A stretch of DNA of 64,000 nucleotides from an uncultured Lentibacter sp. (GTDB taxonomy: Bacteria; Pseudomonadota; Alphaproteobacteria; Rhodobacterales; Rhodobacteraceae), in NCBI RefSeq assembly GCF_937123735.1, contig NZ_CAKZKL010000010.1:124001-188000 (forward strand), read 5' to 3'. Both the position numbers and the translations under genes were made by a program. This document shows, piece after piece, positions 41,363-49,596 of the stretch. The notes beneath the pieces are model-generated. The model was not told the origin of the DNA and ran no database searches. It worked only from the letters and a program-made list of their open reading frames with translations. Each line of letters opens with the position of its first letter. Position 1 is the stretch's first letter.

Positions 41363-43026
41363 GCACTGAGCGACTAATCTACCTGCCCCTCGGCGGGGCT
41401 GGCGAGATCGGAATGAACTGTTACGTCTACGGGTATGGCCCAAAAGATAAGGAACGGCTTATTCTTGTCGATCTGGGCGTTACCTTTCCCGATATGGACA
41501 CAAGCCCCGGGGTTGATCTGATCTTTCCCGATCTGGCCTGGCTCACCGAGCGGCGCGACCAGCTTGAGGCGGTGTTTATCACCCATGCCCATGAAGACCA
41601 TGTGGGGGCAATTGGACATTTCTTTGGCGGGTTGGATGTGCCCGTTTATGCGCGCGCCTTCACGGCCAATATCGCCCGGCGCAAGCTTTCCGAACATGGC
41701 TTTGGTGCGGAGACGGTGACAACGCTTGCGCCCTATCCGGAGACTGTTGCGGCGGGCCCGTTTTCTGTGAGCTTTGTGCCGGTGTCCCATTCGATCCCGG
41801 AAAGCTCGTCTCTGTTGATCGAGAGCCCCGGTGGGCGGGTTTTTCACACCGGGGATTTCAAGATTGATCACAACCCGATTGTTGGCGAAGCGTTTGATGA
41901 AGCGCTTTGGGAAGAGATTTCAAAAGGCGGTATCAAGGCGATGGTCTGTGATTCCACCAATGTTTTCAGCCCTCATGCGGGGCGCTCGGAAAGCGAGTTG
42001 GGCGAGAACCTTGAGGCGCTCATCAAAGGGGCCGAGAAGATGGTGGTGGCGACCACCTTTGCATCCAATGTGGCGCGGGTGAAAACGCTGGCCGAGGCTG
42101 GCGCCCGCGCGGGGCGCTCAATTTGCCTCATGGGCCGCGCCATGCGGCGGATGGTGGAAGCCTCGGTGGAAACCGGTGTGCTCAAAGACTTCCCCACAAC
42201 GGTGTCGACTGAAGATGCGCGCAGCATCCCGCGCGAAAGCCTGATGCTCCTCGTGACTGGCAGCCAGGGCGAGCGGCGGGCCGCCTCGGCACAGCTGGCG
42301 CGCGGCAAGTTCAACGGGATCGAGATGAAGGAGGGGGATTTGTTTTTGTTCTCCTCCAAGACGATTCCGGGCAACGAACGGGGCGTGATCTCCATCATGA
42401 ACCAATTCTCTGAAATGGGTGTTGATATTTTTGATGAAAACGACGGGCTTTACCATGTTTCAGGCCACGCCAACCGGCCTGACATTGAGAAAGCACATGA
42501 GCTGATGAACCCGCAGATGGTGATTCCGATGCATGGTGAGCACCGGCATTTGCGCGCTCATGCAAGGCTGGCCGAGGAAAAGGGGCGTGCCAGTGTTGTG
42601 GCGGTAAACGGCATGATGATTGAGCTGAGCGGGAACGCTCCGAAGGTTGTGGAATATATCGAAACCGGACGGCGCTATCTTGATGGATCGACCCAGATTG
42701 GCGCACTCGACGGTATTGTGCGCGACCGGATCCGGATGGCGCTCAACGGACATGTGATTGTCACGGTGATCTTGGAGGAAAACGGCGAACCGCTGGGAGA
42801 GCCCTGGTGCGAAGTCATGGGCCTCCCGGAAACCGGGCGCAGCAAAGCTCCGCTTGTCGAGGTGTTGGAGCAGGATCTCGCGCAGTTCTTGGGACGTGCA
42901 AGCGATAAAACGCTGGTAGATGACTCCAAGATTGAACAGGAGTTGCGCAAAATCGCGCGCCGCTCGGCGCTGGATGAAATAGGCAAGAAGCCTGAAGTGA
43001 GCGTGATTATCAGCCGTTTGGCCTGA
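41359..43026 (+). CDS. rnj: Ribonuclease J
   Basis: This 555-residue metallo-beta-lactamase/beta-CASP nuclease handles 5'-end-dependent RNA decay and maturation. The zinc-binding motif THAHEDHVGAIGH, the VSHSIPESSSL and HTGDFKIDHNP segments, and the beta-CASP MPMHGEHRHLRAHARLAEE are all present, with a C-terminal domain ending in PEVSVIISRL. It is the last gene of the nuo-birA-coaX-rnj run. Confidence 0.96.
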   Translation: MSTERLIYLPLGGAGEIGMNCYVYGYGPKDKERLILVDLGVTFPDMDTSPGVDLIFPDLAWLTERRDQLEAVFITHAHEDHVGAIGHFFGGLDVPVYARAFTANIARRKLSEHGFGAETVTTLAPYPETVAAGPFSVSFVPVSHSIPESSSLLIESPGGRVFHTGDFKIDHNPIVGEAFDEALWEEISKGGIKAMVCDSTNVFSPHAGRSESELGENLEALIKGAEKMVVATTFASNVARVKTLAEAGARAGRSICLMGRAMRRMVEASVETGVLKDFPTTVSTEDARSIPRESLMLLVTGSQGERRAASAQLARGKFNGIEMKEGDLFLFSSKTIPGNERGVISIMNQFSEMGVDIFDENDGLYHVSGHANRPDIEKAHELMNPQMVIPMHGEHRHLRAHARLAEEKGRASVVAVNGMMIELSGNAPKVVEYIETGRRYLDGSTQIGALDGIVRDRIRMALNGHVIVTVILEENGEPLGEPWCEVMGLPETGRSKAPLVEVLEQDLAQFLGRASDKTLVDDSKIEQELRKIARRSALDEIGKKPEVSVIISRLA

Positions 43027-43070
43027 TTGCGACGCGGCTTTGTCGAAAAGCCAACAGAACAAGCAAGTTT

Positions 43071-43106
43071 GAGCCGCTCTCCTGAAGAAAATAGGGAGGG
43101 CGGCTC
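43071..43106 (+). promoter_or_regulatory. Hairpin that includes the ribosome-binding site of the 2OG oxygenase gene
   Basis: Bases 43071-43083 (GAGCCGCTCTCCT) can pair with 43094-43106 (GGGAGGGCGGCTC) in a continuous 13-bp stem with two G-U pairs and a ten-base loop. The 3' arm contains the GGGAGG ribosome site, and the last paired base is directly before the ATG at 43107. Closed, it would block translation start; it could also mark the 3' end of the rnj transcript, but no T-run follows. Confidence 0.65.
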
Positions 43107-43943
43107 ATGTCAGCACACGACTACATCAACTTGGAAGACTACCCGATTGGCACGGAGAGTGTTAAGCGCGAGGCTTTGCTGGCGCGGGTGCGGGCCGATC
43201 TTGCCACTGACGGCTGTGCGGTGCTCAAAGGGTTTTTGACCCCTCTGGGGGTTTCGGCGCTGACGCAGGAGGCGGACAGTATGGCCGCACAAGGCCACCG
43301 CTCCTTCAACCGCACCAATGCTTACTTCACCCAAGATGACCCGAGCCTGCCCGACACGCACCCAAAGCGGCAGTTTTTTGACCGCTCCAATGCGTTTATC
43401 CCGGCAGATAATTTTACCGCCGAGGGGGCGTTGCGCCAAATCCACGATTTTGAAGGCTTTGACGGGTTTATCCAAGAGTGTCTGCAAGAAGAGAACTTCT
43501 TTCGCTACGCCGACCCGCTGGCGGATGTGATCGTGAACATGGCCGAGGAGGGCGAGGGCTTCCCCTGGCATTTTGACACCAACAACTTCACCGTTACGCT
43601 GGCGATCCAGAATGCCGAGGCGGGGGGCGCTTTTGAATATGCCCCGGCGATCCGCGCAGAGAGTGAGAACTTTGATGAGGTGGCGCGGGTGCTGCAAGGC
43701 CGTTCAGACAAGGTCAAGGTTCTGGAGCTGGAGCCCGGTGACTTGCAATTGTTTCGTGGGCGTTACTCGCTGCACCGGGTGGCACCGTTAAAGGGGAAAC
43801 GGCGACGCTATGTGGCCATCTTTTCTTATGTCCAAGAGCCCAATATGGTCGGCGCGCCCGAACGCACGCAACAACTCTATGGGCGCACGCTGCCCATTCA
43901 TCATGAACGGGCAGGGCAAAGGGCAGATGCGCTGATTGACTAG
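43107..43943 (+). CDS. Fe(II)/2-oxoglutarate-dependent oxygenase, BesD-like fold group
   Basis: This 278-residue protein has the facial-triad pattern HFDTNNFTVTLAIQNAEAGG (His and Asp near residue 155) and LFRGRYSLHRVAPLKG (second His, near residue 217, with the following Arg for 2OG). The wording GGAFEYAP and ELEPGDLQLFRGRYSLHRV is close to the group that includes the lysine halogenase BesD, as I recall it. Halogenases there replace the Asp by Gly; here Asp is kept, so hydroxylation of a small molecule or amino acid is expected. The stop overlaps convergent rhlE by four bases. A strong hairpin covers its ribosome site. Confidence 0.8.
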   Translation: MSAHDYINLEDYPIGTESVKREALLARVRADLATDGCAVLKGFLTPLGVSALTQEADSMAAQGHRSFNRTNAYFTQDDPSLPDTHPKRQFFDRSNAFIPADNFTAEGALRQIHDFEGFDGFIQECLQEENFFRYADPLADVIVNMAEEGEGFPWHFDTNNFTVTLAIQNAEAGGAFEYAPAIRAESENFDEVARVLQGRSDKVKVLELEPGDLQLFRGRYSLHRVAPLKGKRRRYVAIFSYVQEPNMVGAPERTQQLYGRTLPIHHERAGQRADALID

Positions 43944-45400
43944 CCTTCCATGCGCTCTTCAAAGCTCTTGGCGATGAAGGTTGGCATATGCTCGCCCATC
44001 CCCACCTGCTTTTGGCCGGTGTTGCGCCCAGAGGCGCGGCTGCGCTCTGGCTTGGCATCGGCTGTGTTGGTAGGCTGATGGGGCTCTGAGCGGGGCTTGG
44101 CGGGGGGCGGTGTGGCATCCTGGGGCGCGTCTGTTTGCAGCTCTGCCTGAGGCGTGGATTCATCCGGCTTGGGCTTTGAGGCGCGCGGCTTGCGGGTTCT
44201 TTTGGGCTTCTCGGTGGTCTCGGATGGGGCCGCCTCTTGAACCTCGGCGTCGCTCACGGACTCAGCACTGCGCGGAATAGTGGTTTTGACCAGCGCTTCG
44301 ATGTCATCGAGGTTGCGCGTGTCGCGCACGCTACAGATCATGATGGCCGTGCCTTTTTTGCCCGCGCGGCCTGTGCGGCCGATGCGGTGCACATAATCTT
44401 CGGCGTGGCTGGGCACATCGTAGTTAAAGACATGGCTGACGTCGGGAATATCAAGGCCACGCGCCGCAACATCAGAAGCAACGAGGAAGCGCAGGGAGCC
44501 ATCGCGGAAACCGGCCAGTGTTTTCATTCGCTGGGATTGTTCGAGATCCCCATGAATGGCGGCGGCGTCGAGGCCGTATTTCTTCATGGATTTGGCGACC
44601 GTATCCACATCCATTTTGCGGTTGCAGAAGATAATGGCGTTCTTGCAGGCCTCGCCTTCCCCTTCGATGAGCGTGCGCAGCAACTTGCGTTTTTCGCTGC
44701 CCTCACGGTCTTTGCGCGAGGCTTTGAACATCACCACCGATTGGGTGATGTTTTCAGAGGTTGTCGCCTGGCGTGCCACTTCGATCCGCTCGGGAGCGGA
44801 GAGGAAGGTGTTGGTGATCCGCTCGATCTCGGGTGCCATTGTGGCGGAGAAGAAAAGTGTCTGGCGGGTGAAAGGCGTGAGGCTGAAAATCCGTTCAATA
44901 TCAGGGATAAAGCCCATGTCGAGCATCCGGTCGGCTTCGTCCACCACCATGATCTGAACACCGGTGAGCAACAGCTTGCCGCGCTCGAAATGATCGAGCA
45001 GGCGGCCGGGGGTGGCGATGAGGACATCGGCACCGCGGTTGATGACGGCTTCTTGTTCTTTGAAGCTGACACCGCCGATGAGCAGGGCTTTTGTGAGCTT
45101 CACATATTTGGCGTAGGCGTCAAAATTTTCGGCAACCTGTGCGGCCAACTCGCGTGTGGGGCAAAGGACGAGGCTGCGCGGCATCCGCGCGCGCGCGCGG
45201 CCACGGGCCAGAAGCGATATCATCGGCAGCGTAAAGGAGGCGGTCTTGCCTGTGCCTGTCTGCGCGATACCCAAAACGTCGCGGCCCTCAAGCGCGGGTG
45301 GAATTGCGCCGGCCTGAATGGGGGTGGGCGTTTCATAGCCAGAATCGGCCACAGCTTTGAGAACCTTTGGGTCAAGATTCAGATCAGAGAATTTTGTCAT
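43940..45400 (-). CDS. rhlE: DEAD-box RNA helicase, RhlE type
   Basis: This 486-residue helicase has the Q motif (GYETPTPIQAGAIPPAL), AQTGTGKT, VDEADRMLDMGFIPD (DEAD), SAT, and the second RecA domain with DVAARGLDIPDVSHV and HRIGRTGRAG. A charged, Lys/Arg/Pro-rich C-terminal extension (about residues 385-486) is typical of RhlE and aids RNA binding. Such helicases help ribosome assembly and mRNA decay, often in the cold. Its start codon is part of a hairpin (45400-45424), and no strong purine-rich ribosome site precedes it. Confidence 0.93.
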   Translation of the reverse strand: MTKFSDLNLDPKVLKAVADSGYETPTPIQAGAIPPALEGRDVLGIAQTGTGKTASFTLPMISLLARGRARARMPRSLVLCPTRELAAQVAENFDAYAKYVKLTKALLIGGVSFKEQEAVINRGADVLIATPGRLLDHFERGKLLLTGVQIMVVDEADRMLDMGFIPDIERIFSLTPFTRQTLFFSATMAPEIERITNTFLSAPERIEVARQATTSENITQSVVMFKASRKDREGSEKRKLLRTLIEGEGEACKNAIIFCNRKMDVDTVAKSMKKYGLDAAAIHGDLEQSQRMKTLAGFRDGSLRFLVASDVAARGLDIPDVSHVFNYDVPSHAEDYVHRIGRTGRAGKKGTAIMICSVRDTRNLDDIEALVKTTIPRSAESVSDAEVQEAAPSETTEKPKRTRKPRASKPKPDESTPQAELQTDAPQDATPPPAKPRSEPHQPTNTADAKPERSRASGRNTGQKQVGMGEHMPTFIAKSFEERMEG

Positions 45401-45424
45401 GTGTATCCGTTGTTTACGGACACA
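45400..45424 (-). promoter_or_regulatory. Hairpin at the rhlE start codon
   Basis: On the minus strand TGTG-TCCGT pairs with ACGGA-(TA)-CACA around a five-base loop: nine pairs with a two-base bulge. The final A belongs to the rhlE ATG. It could tune rhlE translation. The gap from here to 45614, upstream of rhlE and after the glycosyltransferase gene, holds no gene I can support. Confidence 0.4.
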
Positions 45425-45614
45425 TCTGGGCCCGTAGCATCTTTCAGGGGTCAGGCCCGTGTGGCCCAGCCTAGCGCTTTATCAACCCCGCCTGTGCTCT
45501 TTACTCAAAAGGGGCCGCCACGTCAATGAAGGGGCGGATCTGGCCTCATGTGCCGGCTGTGCTGCGGCCAAATAGAGACGGTGCGCGGCCTTGTGCGCCA
45601 TTGCGCCAGCCGGC

Positions 45615-46559
45615 TCAGGCCGTTGGAAAGTGCTTCTGGCGGGCGCTCTCAAGCGCCAAATCATAGTGTCGCAACAGGCCGTGCGCTTCAAGGCGGTGCA
45701 AAAGAGCGGGTGTTGCGGCGCAAACCTCTTCGTAAAATGCTTTCAATCCGTCGATGCCGTCACTTTGCTCCAGAGTGTTTAACAATTCGTTTAAGGTTAG
45801 CCCGCCCTCTGCGTGGGGGCGGTTGGGTTTGAGCTCGGCGCGGTAAACACCGTGGGCGAGCCGATAGCGGTAATGGGCCATCCAGTGTTCAAAGCTGGTA
45901 GCATGAAGGTGGCACAGCTCGGTGCCGCTCAGCTCGTGTTGGCCGGGGTTTTCGGCACCGTCGATGAAGACATTGTGGATGCGATAATCAACTTTTTCAG
46001 CCCCCGCTTTGAGCGCGCCGGTGCGCACGAACAGCTTGCCGGCCACATGGCTGAGAAAGCCGCCATTGAGATGCGCGCCAAAGGTTGGATAGATTTCTTC
46101 TGTCTCCTGCTGGCGTTGTTTGCGCGCGTTTGTCATGGCTTTGAAATAGTGTTCGTGCGGGTGCCACAGCGCCTCGACGGGGCGCACCCGTGCCGCCCAG
46201 CACGCCTCTGGAAGCGCGGCGAGCTGGCGCGAGAGCGGGGTGTGCAGGGGCATGAGAAACTCATCCACATCAATGTGGGCCAGCCAGCTCAGCCCACCGG
46301 CATGGCGCCGGTAGGCGTGGCGGGCATTGGCGGCCTGGCGGGTTTGATGTTTGGACGGACGGGTCTGGCTGCGCCAATGCTCTGCGTGGGTTTGAAAAAC
46401 CCTGAGCGCGGGGTGGTGCCTGAGGCTTTCATAGGCCTGGGGATTGTCGTCGTCCAGATAGAGCAGTATCCGTTTGGCACCCAATTCGAGGTGATAGGCG
46501 GCAAAGCGCTCTATGGCCTCAAGCGGCGCTTTGACTGTGCAGACAATGCCCCATGACAT
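45615..46559 (-). CDS. Glycosyltransferase family 2-like protein
   Basis: This 314-residue protein begins MSWGIVCTVKAPLEAIERFAAYHLELG, with ILLYLDDDNP after it, and the metal-binding HIDVDEFLMP at about residue 95. This matches the Glyco_tranf_2_4-type group found in roseobacters. The later HNVFIDGAENPG and CHLHATSFEHWMAHYRYR segments are also typical. It overlaps the upstream unknown gene by one base (TGATG), which suggests a shared function. Sugar and acceptor are unknown. Confidence 0.78.
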   Translation of the reverse strand: MSWGIVCTVKAPLEAIERFAAYHLELGAKRILLYLDDDNPQAYESLRHHPALRVFQTHAEHWRSQTRPSKHQTRQAANARHAYRRHAGGLSWLAHIDVDEFLMPLHTPLSRQLAALPEACWAARVRPVEALWHPHEHYFKAMTNARKQRQQETEEIYPTFGAHLNGGFLSHVAGKLFVRTGALKAGAEKVDYRIHNVFIDGAENPGQHELSGTELCHLHATSFEHWMAHYRYRLAHGVYRAELKPNRPHAEGGLTLNELLNTLEQSDGIDGLKAFYEEVCAATPALLHRLEAHGLLRHYDLALESARQKHFPTA

Positions 46560-47314
46560 CAGGGTTTTTCCTTTTCGTGGCGGGCCTTTGCGCGGCGCGC
46601 TTTCATGATGGAGAGCCGGCGGAAGACGGTGCCATCTTCGGCGTTGAGCGCGCCCAGCAGGCTCAGGGCGAGCGGGCGCAGCACGGGGGCCTCCTCGGCC
46701 TGTTGGTAAAGCGGAGCAAGCAGGGCGCTGTCAAGGCCGCCGTTGTTGAGCGAATAAGGGTCCATTTGAAGGGGCATGGCCGCAGAGCTGCGCTGGCCGA
46801 AGCGGTGCGGCACGCTTGGCGCAAGGCCGCTGAAAAGGCGCTCGAATTCGTAAAGCTTGATGAGGCCGAAGAGCATTTTGAGGGACGCTCCAAGGGCCTG
46901 CTCGGGGCCGGGTGCGCCGTGATCGGCAAAGGTCATGGCCGACGAGACTTGCCAGCGCAGATCGAGCTGGGAGAGAAGGTGCTCGGGCGCTTCGGCCCAA
47001 AGCCTGCGGAAGAGCGCGGCGCCACCTTGAGGCGGGCTGTTGCGGCGCAGCTGGGCGATGAGCTGCGCGGCGAGAAAGGCAAGCGCGGAGCGGCCGACAA
47101 ACTCGGGCGCGATCATGCTGCATTTCAGGGCCCAGGAGCCTTTTGCGCCGGTAGGATCCGTGGCGCTTTCGGGCACTGTCTGGCGCGCGAGGGCCACCAG
47201 ATCGGGGGAGGGATCAAAACACGCGTCAGCCCCTTCAAAAGGGGTGCGCCGCTTGTTGTATCGGGCGATCAACTCTTCTGCGCCGCCGGCATAGGTGAGG
47301 GGTTGGGAACTCAT
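46559..47314 (-). CDS. Conserved-looking protein of unknown function, coupled to a glycosyltransferase
   Basis: This 251-residue soluble protein has no signal peptide or membrane segment. Notable stretches are ELIARYNKRRTPFEGADACF, MIAPEFVGRSALAFLAAQL and LDLRWQVSSAMTFADHG, and a basic C terminus (MKARRAKARHEKEKP). I do not recognise a family. It starts 28 bases after prfC ends on the same strand and overlaps the glycosyltransferase start by one base, so a prfC-unknown-glycosyltransferase transcript is likely. Confidence 0.65.
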   Translation of the reverse strand: MSSQPLTYAGGAEELIARYNKRRTPFEGADACFDPSPDLVALARQTVPESATDPTGAKGSWALKCSMIAPEFVGRSALAFLAAQLIAQLRRNSPPQGGAALFRRLWAEAPEHLLSQLDLRWQVSSAMTFADHGAPGPEQALGASLKMLFGLIKLYEFERLFSGLAPSVPHRFGQRSSAAMPLQMDPYSLNNGGLDSALLAPLYQQAEEAPVLRPLALSLLGALNAEDGTVFRRLSIMKARRAKARHEKEKP

Positions 47315-47342
47315 AAAAAAAACACTGCCACGCGGTGAGACG

Positions 47343-48950
47343 CTAGACCATCATTTCCTTTGTCGCGGTGAGCTTGATCTCGGGGTGATCGCGCTCGACG
47401 CGGTCGATGTCCCATTTGAGACGGGTGAGATAGACGGTGTCGCCATCATGGTCGATTGCACTGTGTTGTTTGTTCAAATTTACAAACTTTTCAACATCTT
47501 GCCGTGCACCGTTGACCCAGCGTGCCGAGGTGAATTGCGAGCTTTCAAAGCGCACGGGCAGGCCGTATTCCAGTTCGATCCGGCTGGCGAGCACCTCAAA
47601 CTGGAGCGCGCCGACCACGCCGACGATGTAGCCCGAGCCGATGTTCGGCTTGAAAACCTTGGCCGCGCCCTCCTCGGCGAATTGCATCAAAGCCTTCTCA
47701 AGGTGCTTTGACTTCATAGGATCCATGGCGCGCACGCCTTGCAGAAGCTCGGGCGCGAAGGATGGAATGTTGGTAACACGCAAAAGTTCACCTTCGGTTA
47801 ACGTATCGCCGATGCGCAGCTGGCCATGGTTGGGGATGCCGATAATATCGCCGGCCCAAGCCTCTTCGGCCAGCTCACGGTCAGAGGCAAGAAAAAGCAC
47901 CGGATTGGAAATCGCCATGGGCTTCTTGCTGCGCACATGGGTGAGTTTCATGCCGCGTTTGAAGTGGCCCGAGGCCATGCGCACGAAGGCCACGCGGTCG
48001 CGGTGCTTTGGGTCCATATTGGCTTGGACTTTGAAGACAAAGCCGGAAACCTTTGTTTCTTCAGGAGAAATCTTGCGCGGCTCGGCGTTCTGGATCTGCG
48101 GCTCAGGGCCATACTGGCCGATGCCATGCATGAGCTCCTGCACCCCGAAACTGTTGATGGCAGAGCCGAACCAGATTGGGGTCATATGGCCTTCAAGGAC
48201 GGATTGCGGCACAAGCTCCGGCAAGAGCTCGCGGGCCATTTCGACCTCTTCGAGCAGCTTTTCAAGCAGGTGCGCGGGCAGGTGCTGGGCCAGAAGCGGG
48301 TCGTCCAAGCCTTTGATCTTGATGGATTCTGCGACTTTGTTGCGGTCGGCGCGGTCCATCAGTTCGAGGCGGTCGTTGATCAGATCATAACAGCCCATGA
48401 ACTCGGAGCCGACGCCGATGGGCCAGCTTGCCGGGGTCACGTCAATGGCCAGCATTTCCTGAATTTCGTCAATGATCTCAAAGGTGTCGCGGCTCTCGCG
48501 GTCCATCTTGTTACAGAAGGTCAGGATCGGCAGATCGCGCAGGCGGCAGACTTCAAAGAGCTTCTGGGTCTGGCTTTCCACGCCTTTGGCCCCGTCAATC
48601 ACCATCACGGCGGCGTCCACGGCTGTGAGCGTGCGGTAGGTGTCTTCGGAGAAGTCCGAGTGCCCCGGTGTGTCTACAAGATTGAAGCGCAAGTCATTGA
48701 AATCAAACGACATAGCCGAGGCCGAAACAGAGATGCCCCGATCCTTTTCCATCTGCATGAAGTCTGAGCGGGTGCGGCGGGCTTCGCCCTTGGCGCGCAC
48801 CTGTCCGGCCATCTGGATGGCGCCGCCATAGAGAAGGAATTTCTCCGTCAGCGTGGTCTTGCCAGCGTCGGGGTGCGAGATGATCGCAAAGGTCCGGCGG
48901 CGGGCAATTTCAGGCGGGAGTGCGGGGCGATTTGAAAGGTCTGTAGCCAT
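47343..48950 (-). CDS. prfC: Peptide chain release factor 3
   Basis: This 535-residue translational GTPase recycles RF1/RF2 after termination. G motifs: SHPDAGKTTLTEKFLLYGGA, the switch region GISVSASAM, DTPGHSDFSEDTYRTL and FCNKMDRESRDTF. ATG 48950 is chosen because the family N terminus begins there (ATDLSNRPALPPEIARRRTF); the frame extends 34 codons upstream with non-conserved sequence. Length is that of RF3. Confidence 0.97.
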   Translation of the reverse strand: MATDLSNRPALPPEIARRRTFAIISHPDAGKTTLTEKFLLYGGAIQMAGQVRAKGEARRTRSDFMQMEKDRGISVSASAMSFDFNDLRFNLVDTPGHSDFSEDTYRTLTAVDAAVMVIDGAKGVESQTQKLFEVCRLRDLPILTFCNKMDRESRDTFEIIDEIQEMLAIDVTPASWPIGVGSEFMGCYDLINDRLELMDRADRNKVAESIKIKGLDDPLLAQHLPAHLLEKLLEEVEMARELLPELVPQSVLEGHMTPIWFGSAINSFGVQELMHGIGQYGPEPQIQNAEPRKISPEETKVSGFVFKVQANMDPKHRDRVAFVRMASGHFKRGMKLTHVRSKKPMAISNPVLFLASDRELAEEAWAGDIIGIPNHGQLRIGDTLTEGELLRVTNIPSFAPELLQGVRAMDPMKSKHLEKALMQFAEEGAAKVFKPNIGSGYIVGVVGALQFEVLASRIELEYGLPVRFESSQFTSARWVNGARQDVEKFVNLNKQHSAIDHDGDTVYLTRLKWDIDRVERDHPEIKLTATKEMMV

Positions 48951-49136
48951 GAGCGCGCGTATAGGTAACGAATGCGCCTTTGGCAAGAAAAGCCGTGAGT
49001 CGGGGGGGGTGAAAAGCGTGCACAGGGCGTGCACAAAGCGTGCACCGCCCAAAACACCGCGCGCAGGGCTTTGGAAAGGTTAACATCCGGCTGTCAGGGT
49101 GGGGTCACAATTTGGAGAGCAAAGTGGAGACCCAAG

Positions 49137-49580
49137 ATGACACAAAGCCAGAGAGACGCGGCCAACCGCGACCTGACAATCGAACTCAAGGCCCTTCAGG
49201 AGGCGCTCAAGGAGAGCTGGATCGACCATGCCTTGCCGGACGACTGGCAGGGGCTGGACTCGGGGGCGCCGATCTCTCGGGCGAAGACCCGTGTGACGGT
49301 GCGGCTGGATGCGGATATGGTGCGTTGGTTTCGAAAGCTTGGGCCAGGCTATGGCGCGCGCATTAACCAGATTTTGCGGATCTACTGGCTGGGGCTTGCG
49401 GCGGGCAAGATCAGGTCGCATTGGGACAGTGAAGACCATCTGCCCCGTTTTCAGGCCTATATGGACGAGCGGATCGCGGCGCAGCGGGCACGCTCGGCCG
49501 CGCGGCGCGCAGCCCTTGGGCTTGAGGAGCCGCTTGGCGGCGCAGCCCCGAGCGATGAGAGCAGCCCAAACAGCGGCTGA
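49137..49580 (+). CDS. BrnA antitoxin-like ribbon-helix-helix protein
   Basis: This 147-residue protein has a charged N terminus and the BrnA-type core TRVTVRLDADMVRWFRKL followed by GYGARINQILRIYW (about residues 56-92), a ribbon-helix-helix DNA-binding fold. GTGGAGA seven bases before the ATG supports the start. BrnA is normally cotranscribed with the toxin BrnT just upstream; no such gene is present, and the upstream neighbour is divergent prfC. It is therefore an orphan that may act as a transcription factor. Confidence 0.75.
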   Translation: MTQSQRDAANRDLTIELKALQEALKESWIDHALPDDWQGLDSGAPISRAKTRVTVRLDADMVRWFRKLGPGYGARINQILRIYWLGLAAGKIRSHWDSEDHLPRFQAYMDERIAAQRARSAARRAALGLEEPLGGAAPSDESSPNSG

Positions 49581-49596
49581 GGCGGGGCCTGAGCTG

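Noticed and set aside
43036..43052. GGCTTT...AAAGCC hairpin after rnj as a terminator
   Set aside because: The stem is only six pairs and no T-run follows; the next hairpin (43071-43106) is the more notable structure.
44237..45529. A 430-codon plus-strand frame opposite rhlE
   Set aside because: Antisense to rhlE, whose helicase motifs are complete; no domain seen in the product.
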